Source: Acinetobacter sp. TR3 (lineage in GTDB: Bacteria; Pseudomonadota; Gammaproteobacteria; Pseudomonadales; Moraxellaceae). Taken from it: a stretch of DNA of 64,000 bases. Position 1 is the first letter of the stretch; each line of letters starts with the position of its first letter. Where the stretch lies: the NCBI RefSeq assembly GCF_027105055.1, contig NZ_CP114264.1:3211860-3275859 (forward strand), written 5' to 3'. The notes under the pieces are model-generated. The model saw only the letters and a program-made list of their open reading frames with translations, made no database searches and was not told where the DNA came from. The position numbers and the translations under genes were made by a program. Positions 12,102-23,010 of this stretch are shown in pieces.

Positions 12102-12160
12102 TCAGATACATCTTCGAAGAACAACTTGTTGTGGATTCTTACCGATCGTCAATCTTTCGT

Positions 12161-13698
<1,538 letters not shown>

Positions 13699-13900
13699 AA
13701 AATCATTAGTAGCTTATGGCTACAAATCTTGGCTCATCAATTTTCTGACTAAAAATTCGCTCAAATAAACTTCGAGAAATTTCTACCATTCAATCAATGA
13801 AATATTTTCGATCGATCAACCAGTAAAAATCCACACAAGTTGTTCTTCTATTCTCTTAATGATCTTCTCGATGATTCGTCATCATCAAGCTAGGTCGGCT

Positions 13901-13928
13901 ATGTTACTCTAATCTAAACTAAAGTCAA
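13901..13928 (-). promoter_or_regulatory. rRNA operon promoter
   Basis: On the minus strand TTGACT (13923-13928) and TAACAT (13901-13906) are separated by 16 bp. An AT-rich stretch lies directly upstream, as expected of an UP element. Transcription would begin near 13895, about 200 bp before mature 16S. Confidence 0.65.
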
Positions 13929-14254
13929 CAGGTAATTTCGATATTTTTTAAACCTACCAATCAACCCAAGAATCTAACCTTTCTAGCCAAATCCTTGTTT
14001 CTCAACAAGTTTTTATCTGCATCACCGCCGATGGATGTGCATTCTACAGCATTTCACTACCAACGCAACACCTTTTAAAAATTAAATGATTCGGTTGTTT
14101 TTTTTTTAAACTTTAACTTACCTAATTTACTGATTTATATAATTTAAAATTTATTTAATTGCTTAATAGACAGCTTTAATAAGCTAAATATTTGTAATTT
14201 AATGACTTAATTCAAAATATGGATGTAATTCCACCTAATTTTGGTGATCAAATA
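13929..14254. other. AT-rich gap upstream of the rRNA operon
   Basis: There is no gene. Apart from the possible UP element beside 13928 and long A/T runs near 14100, nothing is recognisable. Confidence 0.5.
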
Positions 14255-14294
14255 AATTAAAGCAGAAATATTTTTAAATATTTCTGCTTTAATT
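14255..14294 (-). terminator. Terminator of the cyclophilin gene
   Basis: A perfect inverted repeat has 16-bp arms (AATTAAAGCAGAAATA and its complement) and an 8-nt loop. It ends two bases before the stop codon of the minus-strand cyclophilin gene. It is AT-rich and symmetrical and could act in both directions. Confidence 0.75.
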
Positions 14295-14295
14295 T

Positions 14296-14850
14296 TTACT
14301 TCTTGTTCTTTATCTGAACACTAATGATTTTAATCGGCTGTTTAGGGACATTTTGGTGCATTCCATAATTACCTGTAGGAACACCAACAATCTTATCAAC
14401 AATATCCATTCCTTTCGTTACTTTACCAAATACAGCATAACCAGCATCCATTTGTGAACGATTTAGGAAAGTGTTGTCAGCAACGTTAATAAAAAATTGA
14501 CTCGTAGCAGAGTTAGGATCACTAGTACGTGCCATTGCTAAAGTCCCGCGTGTATTTTTCAAACCATTATTTGCTTCATTACTAATAGGTGCTTTAGTTA
14601 CCTTCTCAATCATATTGGCATCCATCCCCCCTCCTTGAATCATAAATCCTGGGATGACTCGATGAAAAATAGTTCCAGCATAAAACTTACTTTTTACATA
14701 GCTTTCAAAATTTTTTGCTGATACAGGTGCTTTATCGTTAAAAAGTTCAATTTCAATATTTCCCATACTGGTTTTCATATCAACCATTGTATTGGCAAAT
14801 AAATGGCTGCTTATTAATAGTAGACTGGTTGTCATCAACAACTTTTTCAT
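14296..14850 (-). CDS. Periplasmic peptidyl-prolyl cis-trans isomerase, cyclophilin type
   Basis: The protein has 184 residues. A signal peptide ([19 protein letters not shown]) indicates export, so this is the PpiA-like periplasmic form rather than cytosolic PpiB. Cyclophilin motifs are clear: [20 protein letters not shown], then [15 protein letters not shown] with the catalytic Arg of FHRV, the [20 protein letters not shown] segment and [16 protein letters not shown]. It isomerises X-Pro bonds during folding of exported proteins. It is probably monocistronic, with its own terminator. Confidence 0.93.
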   Translation of the reverse strand: MKKLLMTTSLLLISSHLFANTMVDMKTSMGNIEIELFNDKAPVSAKNFESYVKSKFYAGTIFHRVIPGFMIQGGGMDANMIEKVTKAPISNEANNGLKNTRGTLAMARTSDPNSATSQFFINVADNTFLNRSQMDAGYAVFGKVTKGMDIVDKIVGVPTGNYGMHQNVPKQPIKIISVQIKNKK

Positions 14851-14952
14851 GATTGCTTTTCTCTGATTTTAACGAGTGATTTGTTGTACTCTACAATATT
14901 AGTTTTACAAATTTATTTTTGCTATTTCTATTTGTTATCTACAAATAAAAAA

Positions 14953-14978
14953 ACCTATGTTCCACGTGAAACATAGGT
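14953..14978. promoter_or_regulatory. parS site within a hairpin
   Basis: TGTTCCACGTGAAACA at 14958-14973 is a parS consensus sequence for ParB. Flanking bases extend the dyad to CCTA...TAGG (14954-14977), giving a strong hairpin 9 bp beyond the stop of the esterase gene, with A/T runs on both sides, so it may also end transcription. Whether it is bound is not shown by the sequence. Confidence 0.87.
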
Positions 14979-14986
14979 TAATTAAT

Positions 14987-16084
14987 TTAATTGTATTTAT
15001 CCCAAAACTTTCTGAAGTTTTTAGCGATTTCGATTGTATTGCGTTTAGCTTTACTCGAAATCGGGGTGAGATTAATAAATCCATGCGTTTGATCTGGATA
15101 ATCGACATAATGCACTTTAACACCATTTTGTCTTAGTTTATGGCTATAAATCTCACCTTCATCATGTAATAAATCATGCCCAGCTGTTACCACAAATGCT
15201 GGAGCTAGTTTTTTCAGACTTCCGTACGTTGGTGAAATTAATGGATCATCTAACGCAACTTGATGCTGTGTTGAATAATATTTAGTAACGTAATCTACAT
15301 CTTTACTGGTTATCACCAGACCCTGACCATAGGCATAAAAAGAAGGATGTCTACTTTTAAAATCTACAACAGGATAAAACAGCAACTGAGCTTGTGGTGC
15401 ATATGATTTACCAACCGCATGCTGTGCAACTACAGTACTAATATTTCCTCCTGCACTATCTCCAGCAACAGCGATACGATTTTTATAAATTTTTAGCTGA
15501 CGACGATTTTGATACACCCATGCTAATGCGTCATCACAAGATTTAATGAGTAATTGCGGAGATACTTCTGGTGCAAGCGGATAATCGATACTCAGAACTT
15601 GTACTTTTGCGTACTTGGCAATGAGGCGACAGGCTTCATCATGCGTATCTAAACCACCAACGACAAAACCACCACCGTGATAGAACACGATCATCGGTAA
15701 TTTTTTATTAGGTGCAGGATGATAATGTCTTGCGAAAACAGTGCCACTCTGTAAAGGCAGACGTATATCTTCTACCGATTCTACGGAAGTCGATTTATTT
15801 AAAATCGCTAACATTTGTGTATCAAATTGACGGCGAGACTCGATCGGATCATCTCCAATAAAACCAACACGCCCTTGTTTAATTTGAACTGCCATTAAGC
15901 ATTTTGTAAAAGCATCCAAATCTGGATATTGATATGGGTAGCCTAAAACTTTCGCCAATGATTCTTGTACAATCTTAGGCAGCTTATCCAGCGCTCGTGC
16001 AGCAGGACCTTGTCCTTTATCTAAAATCGTTTGAATTTTTTGAGGTAATGCTGACACGTTCTTCCCCTTTTTCGCTCTGTCCAT
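14987..16084 (-). CDS. Alpha/beta hydrolase, HSL-type esterase/lipase
   Basis: The protein has 365 residues. Residues 130-145 contain the oxyanion-hole motif YHGGGFVVGG and residues about 208-215 the nucleophile elbow GDSAGGN. The catalytic Asp and His are probably in TAGHDLLHDEG and DQTHGFIN. These define the hormone-sensitive-lipase family (family IV) of carboxylesterases. There is no signal peptide, so it should be intracellular. An N-terminal extension of about 100 residues precedes the catalytic core. The gene stands alone, with a parS-containing hairpin at its 3' end. The natural ester substrate is unknown. Confidence 0.87.
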   Translation of the reverse strand: MDRAKKGKNVSALPQKIQTILDKGQGPAARALDKLPKIVQESLAKVLGYPYQYPDLDAFTKCLMAVQIKQGRVGFIGDDPIESRRQFDTQMLAILNKSTSVESVEDIRLPLQSGTVFARHYHPAPNKKLPMIVFYHGGGFVVGGLDTHDEACRLIAKYAKVQVLSIDYPLAPEVSPQLLIKSCDDALAWVYQNRRQLKIYKNRIAVAGDSAGGNISTVVAQHAVGKSYAPQAQLLFYPVVDFKSRHPSFYAYGQGLVITSKDVDYVTKYYSTQHQVALDDPLISPTYGSLKKLAPAFVVTAGHDLLHDEGEIYSHKLRQNGVKVHYVDYPDQTHGFINLTPISSKAKRNTIEIAKNFRKFWDKYN

Positions 16085-16612
16085 AGTTCTTGTTCATATC
16101 GACTATATGCTGTTATAAAGTCGTAGATCAAGATAAAGAATTCAAAATCATGCTGTAACCTAAATGGCTTATCTTAAAAAGTCATTAACCATTTTGCTAA
16201 TCACTACTTGCCTTTTATGCCAATAGACAAGCTCAAGCACAGATAAAAGAGGTATTTTCTGATTTTTTAATATTTCTAATCAAAACACATTTAATAAAAA
16301 ACCCAGCTTTCGTTCAGATCTTTCATTGTTCAATCTATTCATTAGTTTGATCTTATTTATCGAATAGACAATCATGAACATTCAAATCAATTTATGTTCT
16401 TATAATTTGTTCATTTATTCATATTTACTTTAGAAAAAACGAGCATAAAAATTTAATTGCCCAAAAACTAAAAACGAGAATCAAAAGTTTGACTCTCGTT
16501 TTTCAATTCTTAAATCATGAATCAGGTTTAACACATCATATATAGCAGTATATGTAAAATTAGGTGTTGGCATCAGTATCCTAATCTATCGTGCTATGAA
16601 CCTAAATCCAAT
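16085..16612. other. Intergenic region with a terminator
   Basis: These 528 AT-rich bases have no gene. At 16468-16503 an inverted repeat (AACGAGA...TCTCGTT, extended by TCAAA/TTTGA) with T runs on the minus strand is the likely terminator of the lipoprotein gene. The part nearest 16085 should hold the esterase promoter. Confidence 0.55.
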
Positions 16613-16855
16613 TTATTGTCCTGATGCATCTGTACCAGCAGATCCAGAAACAGAACCTGAAACACCAGCTGAAGCTCCATTCGGTTGAACATCAACAGAT
16701 GTACCTGCTTGCACGCCTACTCCGCCTTGTACATTTGCTGGGCTTGCACTCGTTTGAGCCGAACCAGAAGCATCCAAACCTGCTTGTGTCGAACAACCTA
16801 CGGCTGTGAATGCAACACCTGATACAACCATTGAAATTAAGGCTAACTTTTTCAT
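16613..16855 (-). CDS. Small Gly/Ser/Ala-rich lipoprotein
   Basis: The protein has 80 residues from the ATG at 16855, chosen because AAGGA sits eight bases upstream; longer frames lack a ribosome site. The N-terminus MKKLALISMVVSGVAFTAVG then CST is a lipoprotein signal with the lipidated cysteine at about residue 21. The mature 60 residues are low-complexity (Gly, Ser, Ala, Gln, Val) with no charged clusters. It is probably anchored in the outer or inner membrane. It resembles no functional family. The gene is isolated by long gaps on both sides. Confidence 0.7.
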   Translation of the reverse strand: MKKLALISMVVSGVAFTAVGCSTQAGLDASGSAQTSASPANVQGGVGVQAGTSVDVQPNGASAGVSGSVSGSAGTDASGQ

Positions 16856-17194
16856 TGTATATTTCCTTTCATTATGACGAAAAGCAAAGTTATCTTTGCG
16901 TTGCCTATCATTCACAATTTTTTTATGTATCGTGATGTGGATTAGTTGCCGTTTGTTATTTATGCAGCATGTTTTTGCAATTTTTATTAAACCAATTCAA
17001 TGCAGGATTCACACTTTTTTATTATTTTAAAAGTTCAGTTAAATGATTCTCTATTCAAAAGTTTTACTTGTATTCGCATCATGATTGCATCAGAAAAGCA
17101 TGATCATCTTCATTTTTTATAATTTATAAAACATTATCAAACCCCACTAAAAACTTACATTGTAATTTACCTCTAAAAATTCGGAGTTTAGAAA
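16856..17194. other. AT-rich intergenic region
   Basis: The region has no gene. It should contain the lipoprotein promoter next to 16856. Nothing else is recognisable. Confidence 0.45.
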
Positions 17195-17223
17195 AATAAA
17201 AACCGTGACTTCTCATCACGGTT
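17195..17223 (-). terminator. Terminator of the MBL-fold gene
   Basis: Arms AACCGTGA (17201-17208) and TCACGGTT (17216-17223), with T5 on the minus strand, lie 21 bp past the stop of the MBL-fold gene. Confidence 0.8.
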
Positions 17224-17244
17224 CTTCAATTCATTTATTAGGTT

Positions 17245-18099
17245 TTAAGGCCACTGCATCTCGCCTTTAACCACTTTAGCACCCAACTCTAGGCTGCTTG
17301 ACTCGCCTAAGGTTGGATATTGTTTTTGCATAATTGCAATTAATTCAGCTGAATTTTTACTGGCTTTTACCGCTTTCTCATATTGCTTTAAATAGTCGAT
17401 TGAAAAATTCACTGCATCAAGACCTTCAGCCGCGCCTGCTTTCATATGCGCAGGTACAACCACTTGAGGATTTAAAGCTTTGATATTTTCCAAAGTCTGC
17501 ACCACTTCTGCACGATCTTTCGCTGTTGCGGTATCCGCAGTCCAAAGATGAATACCTGATGACACCGGAATACCCCCAACAACCGCTTTGGTACTCGGAA
17601 TCCATAAATAAGTCAGTTCTTTCTTACCTTTGATTTCGATATTTTCATTTTCGAGTTTTAAGGTTTTAGCCATATACGCTTGCGGAATAATAATTTTGCT
17701 CGGTGCATTGGCTCCCATTTTCGGTCCCCAATACGCGACTTTCAACGCTTGCGTATCTTGAATATGTTTTACCGTCTCTGGTGTCGCAATAATTTGCACA
17801 TTAGGGAAATACTGTTTAAATACATCTAAACCAAAATAGAAATCTGGGTCGCCATAGCTGACAAAAATGGTTTTTAAGGTTTTACCGCTATCTAAAATAT
17901 CGGCCGCAATACGTAATGCTTCTGATTTAGAGAATTGCGCATTCACCAATAATACTTCTTTATCACCTTCAATTAAGGTCGAAGTCACACCAAAGTGTTC
18001 AGGTTGAGCCAAAAAGTTCTGGATTTTTAAGTCTTGTGCAAAAGCAGTTGATGTTGCCGCCAAAGTAGATAAAGCAATGATGTAGGGTTTGGTATTCAT
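17245..18099 (-). CDS. Exported MBL-fold protein with a degenerate zinc site
   Basis: The protein has 284 residues with a signal peptide (MNTKPYIIALSTLAATSTAFA). The fold is metallo-beta-lactamase-like: GVTSTLIEGDKEVLLVNAQFSKSEA, then TLKTIFVSYGDPDFYFGLDV where family members carry HxHxDH, and later VVPAHMKAG. The first two histidines of the canonical motif are Ser and Gly here (SYGDPD), so the usual two-zinc site cannot form as in hydrolases of the family. The VVPAH histidine remains. It may be a non-hydrolytic or altered-metal protein in the periplasm. It is divergent from a LysR gene and is probably its target. Confidence 0.75.
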   Translation of the reverse strand: MNTKPYIIALSTLAATSTAFAQDLKIQNFLAQPEHFGVTSTLIEGDKEVLLVNAQFSKSEALRIAADILDSGKTLKTIFVSYGDPDFYFGLDVFKQYFPNVQIIATPETVKHIQDTQALKVAYWGPKMGANAPSKIIIPQAYMAKTLKLENENIEIKGKKELTYLWIPSTKAVVGGIPVSSGIHLWTADTATAKDRAEVVQTLENIKALNPQVVVPAHMKAGAAEGLDAVNFSIDYLKQYEKAVKASKNSAELIAIMQKQYPTLGESSSLELGAKVVKGEMQWP

Positions 18100-18175
18100 G
18101 TTATCGTCTCCAATCTGATAAGAGACACTTTAAATTGCAATTCTTGCTGAATAAACACTCTAAATTAAGATAAAA

Positions 18176-18194
18176 TGTTGCATAAATTGCAACA
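18176..18194. promoter_or_regulatory. LysR-type operator between the MBL gene and its regulator
   Basis: TGTTGCA and TGCAACA form a perfect dyad with a 5-bp spacer. This includes the T-N11-A pattern typical of LysR binding. The dyad ends 13 bp before the LysR start. A half-site, AAATTGCAA, lies about 50 bp away toward the MBL gene. Confidence 0.6.
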
Positions 18195-18207
18195 ATAAGA
18201 ATTTTAT

Positions 18208-19101
18208 ATGGATACTTTAAAAGCCATTCAAGTTTTTGTCTGTATTGCGCAGCAAGGCAATCTGAGCAAAGCTGCTGAACATCTCGATTATTCTAAAGCG
18301 ATGGTCTCCCGTTATTTAGATCATCTTGAACATACTTTCTCGACTCGACTTTTCCAACGTAACACGCGCAAAGTTTCACTCACCCCTGCGGGTGAAAAAG
18401 CGTTGGTCTATTGTGAGAATATTTTACAGCAACAACAATTGCTTGAAGGTTTGGCTGCCCCTGAACAGCACAGTGGTACGATTCGTTTCACCTGTGGCTT
18501 GTTTCTGTTCCAACTGGGTGTGAATGAATGTATTAAACAATTTAAAAAATGCTATCCTCAAATTCATTTTGATGTGTATTTAACTGAAAATACGGTTGAT
18601 TTGATGGATGCTCAGGTTGATCTGGCACTGCGTATTACCCAGAAAGTTGCAGATGGGCTGATTGCCCGACCAGTTTGTCAGATCGAATCTATCTTTTGTG
18701 CACATCCACATTATTTACAAGATCACACTCCCCTATCGCATCCCAGCCAGTTAATCCAACATGATTGCATTGCTCATCATACCCATAATCAATACTGGAC
18801 CTTGTTTGATACAGATCAGCAACCGCAAAACTATCCTTTAAATGTTACGTTTAAAAGTAATGATGTGATTGCGCTTTATCAAATGTGCCTTAAAGCCCAA
18901 GGGATTGCCATGTTGCCAACATTACTGGTGCGTAAAGATATTGCACAACAGCATTTGCAACAGGTATTTCCAGATTTTGCTGCACCCGATCTGACTTTGT
19001 CCTTAGTCTATGCATCTAGACAACATTTACCGAAAATCACCCAAGAATTTATTGCTTTTGTTATCGAAAACTTAAATTTTTACTTAAATCAGCAAAATTA
19101 A
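18208..19101 (+). CDS. LysR-family transcriptional regulator
   Basis: The protein has 297 residues. The N-terminal winged HTH (residues 1-60: VFVCIAQQGNLSKAAEHLDY then SKAMVSRYLDHLE) and the link NTRKVSLTPAGE are typical. The C-terminal periplasmic-binding-like effector domain covers residues 90-297. It belongs to the CrgA/DsdC-type subgroup that tests for DNA with a D(x)LKAIQVFV start. It is divergent from the MBL-fold gene, with an apparent operator in the 108-bp gap, so it probably controls both. The effector is unknown. Confidence 0.9.
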   Translation: MDTLKAIQVFVCIAQQGNLSKAAEHLDYSKAMVSRYLDHLEHTFSTRLFQRNTRKVSLTPAGEKALVYCENILQQQQLLEGLAAPEQHSGTIRFTCGLFLFQLGVNECIKQFKKCYPQIHFDVYLTENTVDLMDAQVDLALRITQKVADGLIARPVCQIESIFCAHPHYLQDHTPLSHPSQLIQHDCIAHHTHNQYWTLFDTDQQPQNYPLNVTFKSNDVIALYQMCLKAQGIAMLPTLLVRKDIAQQHLQQVFPDFAAPDLTLSLVYASRQHLPKITQEFIAFVIENLNFYLNQQN

Positions 19102-19123
19102 AAGATTTAAATCGACCTGAACG

Positions 19124-19150
19124 CTTGAATTTTGTCGCCTTGCCCATACT
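19124..19150 (+). promoter_or_regulatory. Heat-shock (sigma-32 type) promoter of grpE
   Basis: CTTGAAT at 19124-19130 and CCCATACT at 19143-19150 are separated by 12 bp, close to the sigma-32 consensus (CTTGAAA, then CCCATNT). The promoter lies about 110 bp before grpE. A similar arrangement precedes dnaK. Confidence 0.65.
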
Positions 19151-19261
19151 TCATCCCTATCTATGAATGACCAAGATGTGGCAGTTCGGGTTTAACCCTA
19201 TGAGCATTCACGCCAAAAAGGACTGTACATGTTTAAGAACCTTTTTCAACGGAGATCATCA

Positions 19262-19807
19262 ATGGCTAATGAGCACAATGAGCAAGCTCAAGACATTCAA
19301 AATGAGCAACAGACTGAACAAACTCAAGCTGAAGGTGTAGAGCAGGCAAACGAGCTTAGCGTTGAAGATTTACAAGCGCAAATCACTAAACTCGAAGAAA
19401 GCCTGAAACTAGAAAAAGCACGTACTGCCAATGCTGTTTATGAAGCGCAGAAGAGTGTCGAGCGTATTCAACGCGAATCTGAAAAGCACAAAGAGACTGT
19501 GCTGGAAAAATTTGCCAAAGAATTATTGGATTCTGTCGATAATCTTGAACGTGCAATTCAAGCCGCTGGCGAAGAAGAAACACCTGTGCTTGAAGGTATC
19601 AAGCTGACTCTGAAATCATTACTGACCACACTGGAAAAATTTGGCGTGCTTGAAGCAGATACCCAAAATGGCTTCAATGCAGATTTACACCAAGCGGTTG
19701 GGATCGATCCAAATGCCAAAGCTAACCAAATCGGCACTGTTTTACAGAAGGGTTATACCTTAAATGGTCGCCTACTCCGCCCAGCGATGGTCATGGTGGG
19801 TCAATAA
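19262..19807 (+). CDS. grpE: Nucleotide exchange factor GrpE
   Basis: The protein has 181 residues from ATG 19262 (MANEHNEQ), preceded by GGAG. An upstream in-frame ATG at 19229 with AAGGA would add 11 residues, so the start is not certain. A Gln/Glu-rich N-terminus and a long coiled coil (residues about 35-90) precede the beta domain. Family landmarks include [45 protein letters not shown] and [16 protein letters not shown]. It forms a dimer that releases ADP from DnaK. The dnaK gene follows 150 bp later with its own promoter. Confidence 0.95.
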   Translation: MANEHNEQAQDIQNEQQTEQTQAEGVEQANELSVEDLQAQITKLEESLKLEKARTANAVYEAQKSVERIQRESEKHKETVLEKFAKELLDSVDNLERAIQAAGEEETPVLEGIKLTLKSLLTTLEKFGVLEADTQNGFNADLHQAVGIDPNAKANQIGTVLQKGYTLNGRLLRPAMVMVGQ

Positions 19808-19881
19808 TCTACAGAGCAAAGTATTTATTTGCTCAAAAGTGCAGAATTTTGAGAGTTTTTTGATTTTTTTTCATAAAAATG

Positions 19882-19909
19882 CTTGAAAAAAACTGATTGA
19901 CTCTCATAT
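19882..19909 (+). promoter_or_regulatory. Heat-shock (sigma-32 type) promoter of dnaK
   Basis: CTTGAAA at 19882-19888 and CTCATAT at 19903-19909 are separated by 14 bp, matching the sigma-32 pattern with one changed base in the -10 element. The promoter lies about 50 bp before the dnaK start. Confidence 0.65.
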
Positions 19910-19957
19910 CGAATAACAAGCAAAACATTGCAACAAAATTTTAGAGGAACATCCCAA

Positions 19958-21901
19958 ATGGCAAAAATTATTGGTATTGACTTAGGTACTACCAACTCAT
20001 GTGTTGCTGTACTCGAAGGCGATAAAGTAAAAGTAATCGAAAACGCTGAAGGCGCACGTACAACTCCATCGATCATCGCTTATAAAGATGGCGAGATCTT
20101 AGTGGGTCAAAGTGCTAAGCGTCAGGCAGTAACTAACCCGAAAAATACATTATTCGCAATCAAGCGTTTAATCGGTCGTCGCTACGAAGATCAAGCGGTA
20201 CAAAAAGACATCGGTCTTGTACCTTACAAAATCATCAAAGCAGACAATGGCGATGCTTGGGTTGAAGTAAACGATAAAAAATTAGCGCCTCAACAGATCT
20301 CTGCTGAAATCTTGAAAAAGATGAAGAAAACTGCAGAAGACTATTTAGGTGAAACAGTTACTGAAGCGGTAATTACCGTCCCTGCTTACTTTAACGATGC
20401 TCAACGTCAAGCAACTAAAGATGCGGGTAAAATTGCAGGTCTTGATGTTAAACGTATCATTAACGAACCAACTGCTGCGGCACTTGCGTTCGGTATGGAC
20501 AAAAAAGAAGGCGACCGTAAAGTTGCAGTTTACGACTTAGGTGGTGGTACATTCGACGTATCAATCATTGAAATCGCTGACCTTGATGGCGACCAACAAA
20601 TCGAAGTGTTATCAACAAATGGTGATACTTTCCTTGGTGGTGAAGACTTTGATAACGCGTTAATTGAATTCTTGGTTGAAGAATTTAAGAAAGAACAAAG
20701 TGTGAACTTGAAAAATGATCCACTTGCGTTACAACGTTTGAAAGAAGCTGCTGAAAAAGCAAAAATCGAGCTTTCTTCATCAAATGCAACTGAAATCAAC
20801 CTTCCATACATCACCGCTGATGCAACTGGTCCTAAACACTTAGTGATCAATGTAACGCGTGCAAAACTTGAAGGTTTGGTTGCTGATTTAGTTGCTCGTA
20901 CGATTGAACCTTGCCGTATCGCGCTTAAAGATGCGGGTCTTTCGACTTCTGACATCTCTGACGTGATCTTGGTGGGCGGTCAGTCTCGTATGCCAATGGT
21001 TCAACAAAAAGTACAAGAATTCTTCGGTAAAGAGCCACGTAAAGACGTGAACCCTGACGAAGCAGTTGCGATTGGTGCAGCAATTCAAGGTGCAGTATTG
21101 TCTGGTGACAAAACTGACGTACTTTTATTAGACGTAACCCCGTTAACACTTGGTATCGAAACCATGGGTGGCGTATTAACAGCGATTATTGAGAAAAACA
21201 CGACGATTCCTGCGAAGAAATCACAAGTGTTCTCTACTGCTGCTGACAACCAACCTGCTGTCGATATTTCGGTTTACCAAGGTGAACGTAAAATGGCTCA
21301 ACAAAACAAATTGTTGGGTAACTTCCAATTAGGCGATATCCCACCTGCTCCACGTGGCGTACCGCAAATTGAAGTATCGTTCGACATCAACGCTGATGGT
21401 ATCTTGAAAGTATCAGCTAAAGATAAGAGCACTGGTAAAGAGCAATCAATCCAGATTAAAGCAAACTCAGGTTTGTCTGATGCTGAAATCGAAGCAATGA
21501 TTAAAGATGCTGAAGCGAATGCTGAAGAAGACCGTAAATTTGAAGAGTTAGCGAAAGCACGTAACGAAGCAGATGCTTTAGTCTCTAGCTCAAACAAAGC
21601 AGTCAAAGATCTTGGTGATAAAGTCACTGAAGATGAAAAAACTGCGATTGCTACTGCGGTGTCTGAGCTTGAAGCATCGACTAAAGAAAATGATGTTGAA
21701 GACATCAAAGCGAAAACTGAAGCTTTACAAAACATCTTGATGCCAATCACCCAACGTGCTTATGAACAAGCACAAGGTGCTGGCGGCGCAGAAGGTTTTG
21801 ATCCAAATGCATTCCAAGGTGGTGATGCGGGTCAACAACAAAAAGCGGACGATGGCGTTGTAGATGCTGAGTTCACAGAAGTTAAAGATGACAAAAAATA
21901 A
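19958..21901 (+). CDS. dnaK: Molecular chaperone DnaK (Hsp70)
   Basis: The protein has 647 residues from ATG 19958, chosen because AGAGGA lies ten bases upstream and the protein then begins [20 protein letters not shown], the invariant phosphate-loop start. The ATPase domain shows [14 protein letters not shown] and [15 protein letters not shown]. The substrate-binding domain begins after the [11 protein letters not shown] linker, and the lid ends in a Gly/Gln-rich tail and the EEVD-like acidic [13 protein letters not shown] end. It is the central folding ATPase of the cytosol. GrpE lies upstream, but no dnaJ follows. A strong terminator closes the unit. Confidence 0.98.
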   Translation: MAKIIGIDLGTTNSCVAVLEGDKVKVIENAEGARTTPSIIAYKDGEILVGQSAKRQAVTNPKNTLFAIKRLIGRRYEDQAVQKDIGLVPYKIIKADNGDAWVEVNDKKLAPQQISAEILKKMKKTAEDYLGETVTEAVITVPAYFNDAQRQATKDAGKIAGLDVKRIINEPTAAALAFGMDKKEGDRKVAVYDLGGGTFDVSIIEIADLDGDQQIEVLSTNGDTFLGGEDFDNALIEFLVEEFKKEQSVNLKNDPLALQRLKEAAEKAKIELSSSNATEINLPYITADATGPKHLVINVTRAKLEGLVADLVARTIEPCRIALKDAGLSTSDISDVILVGGQSRMPMVQQKVQEFFGKEPRKDVNPDEAVAIGAAIQGAVLSGDKTDVLLLDVTPLTLGIETMGGVLTAIIEKNTTIPAKKSQVFSTAADNQPAVDISVYQGERKMAQQNKLLGNFQLGDIPPAPRGVPQIEVSFDINADGILKVSAKDKSTGKEQSIQIKANSGLSDAEIEAMIKDAEANAEEDRKFEELAKARNEADALVSSSNKAVKDLGDKVTEDEKTAIATAVSELEASTKENDVEDIKAKTEALQNILMPITQRAYEQAQGAGGAEGFDPNAFQGGDAGQQQKADDGVVDAEFTEVKDDKK

Positions 21902-21912
21902 TTTGTCTATTT

Positions 21913-21944
21913 AAAAAAAGACCGCGCGAAAGCGCGGTTTTTTT
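21913..21944 (+). terminator. Terminator of dnaK
   Basis: ACCGCGC and GCGCGGT arms with a GAAA tetraloop are followed by a long T run. A preceding A run may make it bidirectional for the convergent MBL-fold gene. Confidence 0.92.
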
Positions 21945-21949
21945 ATATT

Positions 21950-22834
21950 TTAAGATGAATTCTTTTGCTCAAAATAAAGTTCGCCCAAAATCGGCATAAA
22001 TAAAGGTATTACACCACACGCTTTTATTTCTTCAAAAAACTCAGGAATATTCACCCCTGGCAACAACTGAGGAACGTCATCAATCGGCGTCACCATGCTA
22101 TCCCAATGACATGGAATAATGTATTTCGGTTTCAGTAGTCGCACCACATCTTTGACATAGTTCGGACGATATTTCCGTCCAATCGCACACAGGCACACGA
22201 TATCTGCCCGTTTCCCCTGCAACTCTTGTTCAATAAAATCGGCGGAATCAATGTGTACGAGACTAAGTTGTCCTGTGCTAATCCACCAATTAAAAACTTG
22301 TCCATGTCGTAAATGATGAAATTTCGGCGGATAAGGCGGAGGTGTGGTCATATCCCCTGGTAAAGGCACGCGACCAAACAAGGCTTTGCCATGAATGGAT
22401 AGCAAACCAACAACTTGCCATTGACCACAATCAATGATTTCTCGTCCCTTTGTTTCAAGCATTTGCGATTCAGACAAGCCTGCTGATAGTCCATACATTA
22501 AAGTCGCTTTGGATCCAATTAAACGTGCTCCTGTTTGCTTACAAACCTCAGGTGCATCTAAAATGTGATCATAATGAGCATGCCCAATCAATACATCATC
22601 TGCATTTGGTATATGTTGTCTGACTAATTCAGAATCACTCAATAAAGGCTGAGTAAACGTTTGAGTTAAGTTTGGACGACTGATAAAAGGATCAAGCACA
22701 ACTGTACGATGCTGATCAGAAAGAATGAATCCCGCCGTCCCCAAATATTTGATTTTTAAATTTTCAACTTTTGCCTGAGCTGGAGAAGTGGCAGCCCATG
22801 TTGAATCAGGCGCTTTAAGTAAATATTTCAGCAT
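21950..22834 (-). CDS. MBL-fold metallohydrolase (UlaG-like)
   Basis: The protein has 294 residues. The zinc motif is intact as GHAHYDHILDAP (HxHxDH, about residues 86-97), preceded by the TAGFILSDQHRTVVLDPF strand pair seen in UlaG- and RomA-type hydrolases. Late histidines occur in YIIPCHWDSM. There is no signal peptide, so it is probably cytosolic. The gene is convergent with dnaK and alone on its strand. The substrate cannot be predicted; members include lactonases and phosphodiesterases. Compare the exported, motif-lacking MBL protein at 17245-18099. Confidence 0.82.
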   Translation of the reverse strand: MLKYLLKAPDSTWAATSPAQAKVENLKIKYLGTAGFILSDQHRTVVLDPFISRPNLTQTFTQPLLSDSELVRQHIPNADDVLIGHAHYDHILDAPEVCKQTGARLIGSKATLMYGLSAGLSESQMLETKGREIIDCGQWQVVGLLSIHGKALFGRVPLPGDMTTPPPYPPKFHHLRHGQVFNWWISTGQLSLVHIDSADFIEQELQGKRADIVCLCAIGRKYRPNYVKDVVRLLKPKYIIPCHWDSMVTPIDDVPQLLPGVNIPEFFEEIKACGVIPLFMPILGELYFEQKNSS

Positions 22835-23010
22835 ATTGTCCCTTAATCTTTATTTTATTTATTCCTTCAGAATATGCATTAAAGCAGAATGTGATACATG
22901 TTGATATGTTTTCCAGATATCTCTTATTCTTGTTATAGTTCAATTCATTTAGATCAAAAGTCTCTCTTAAACTGATTCATCTCATTTTCAGAAGAATAGA
23001 AAATACAATC

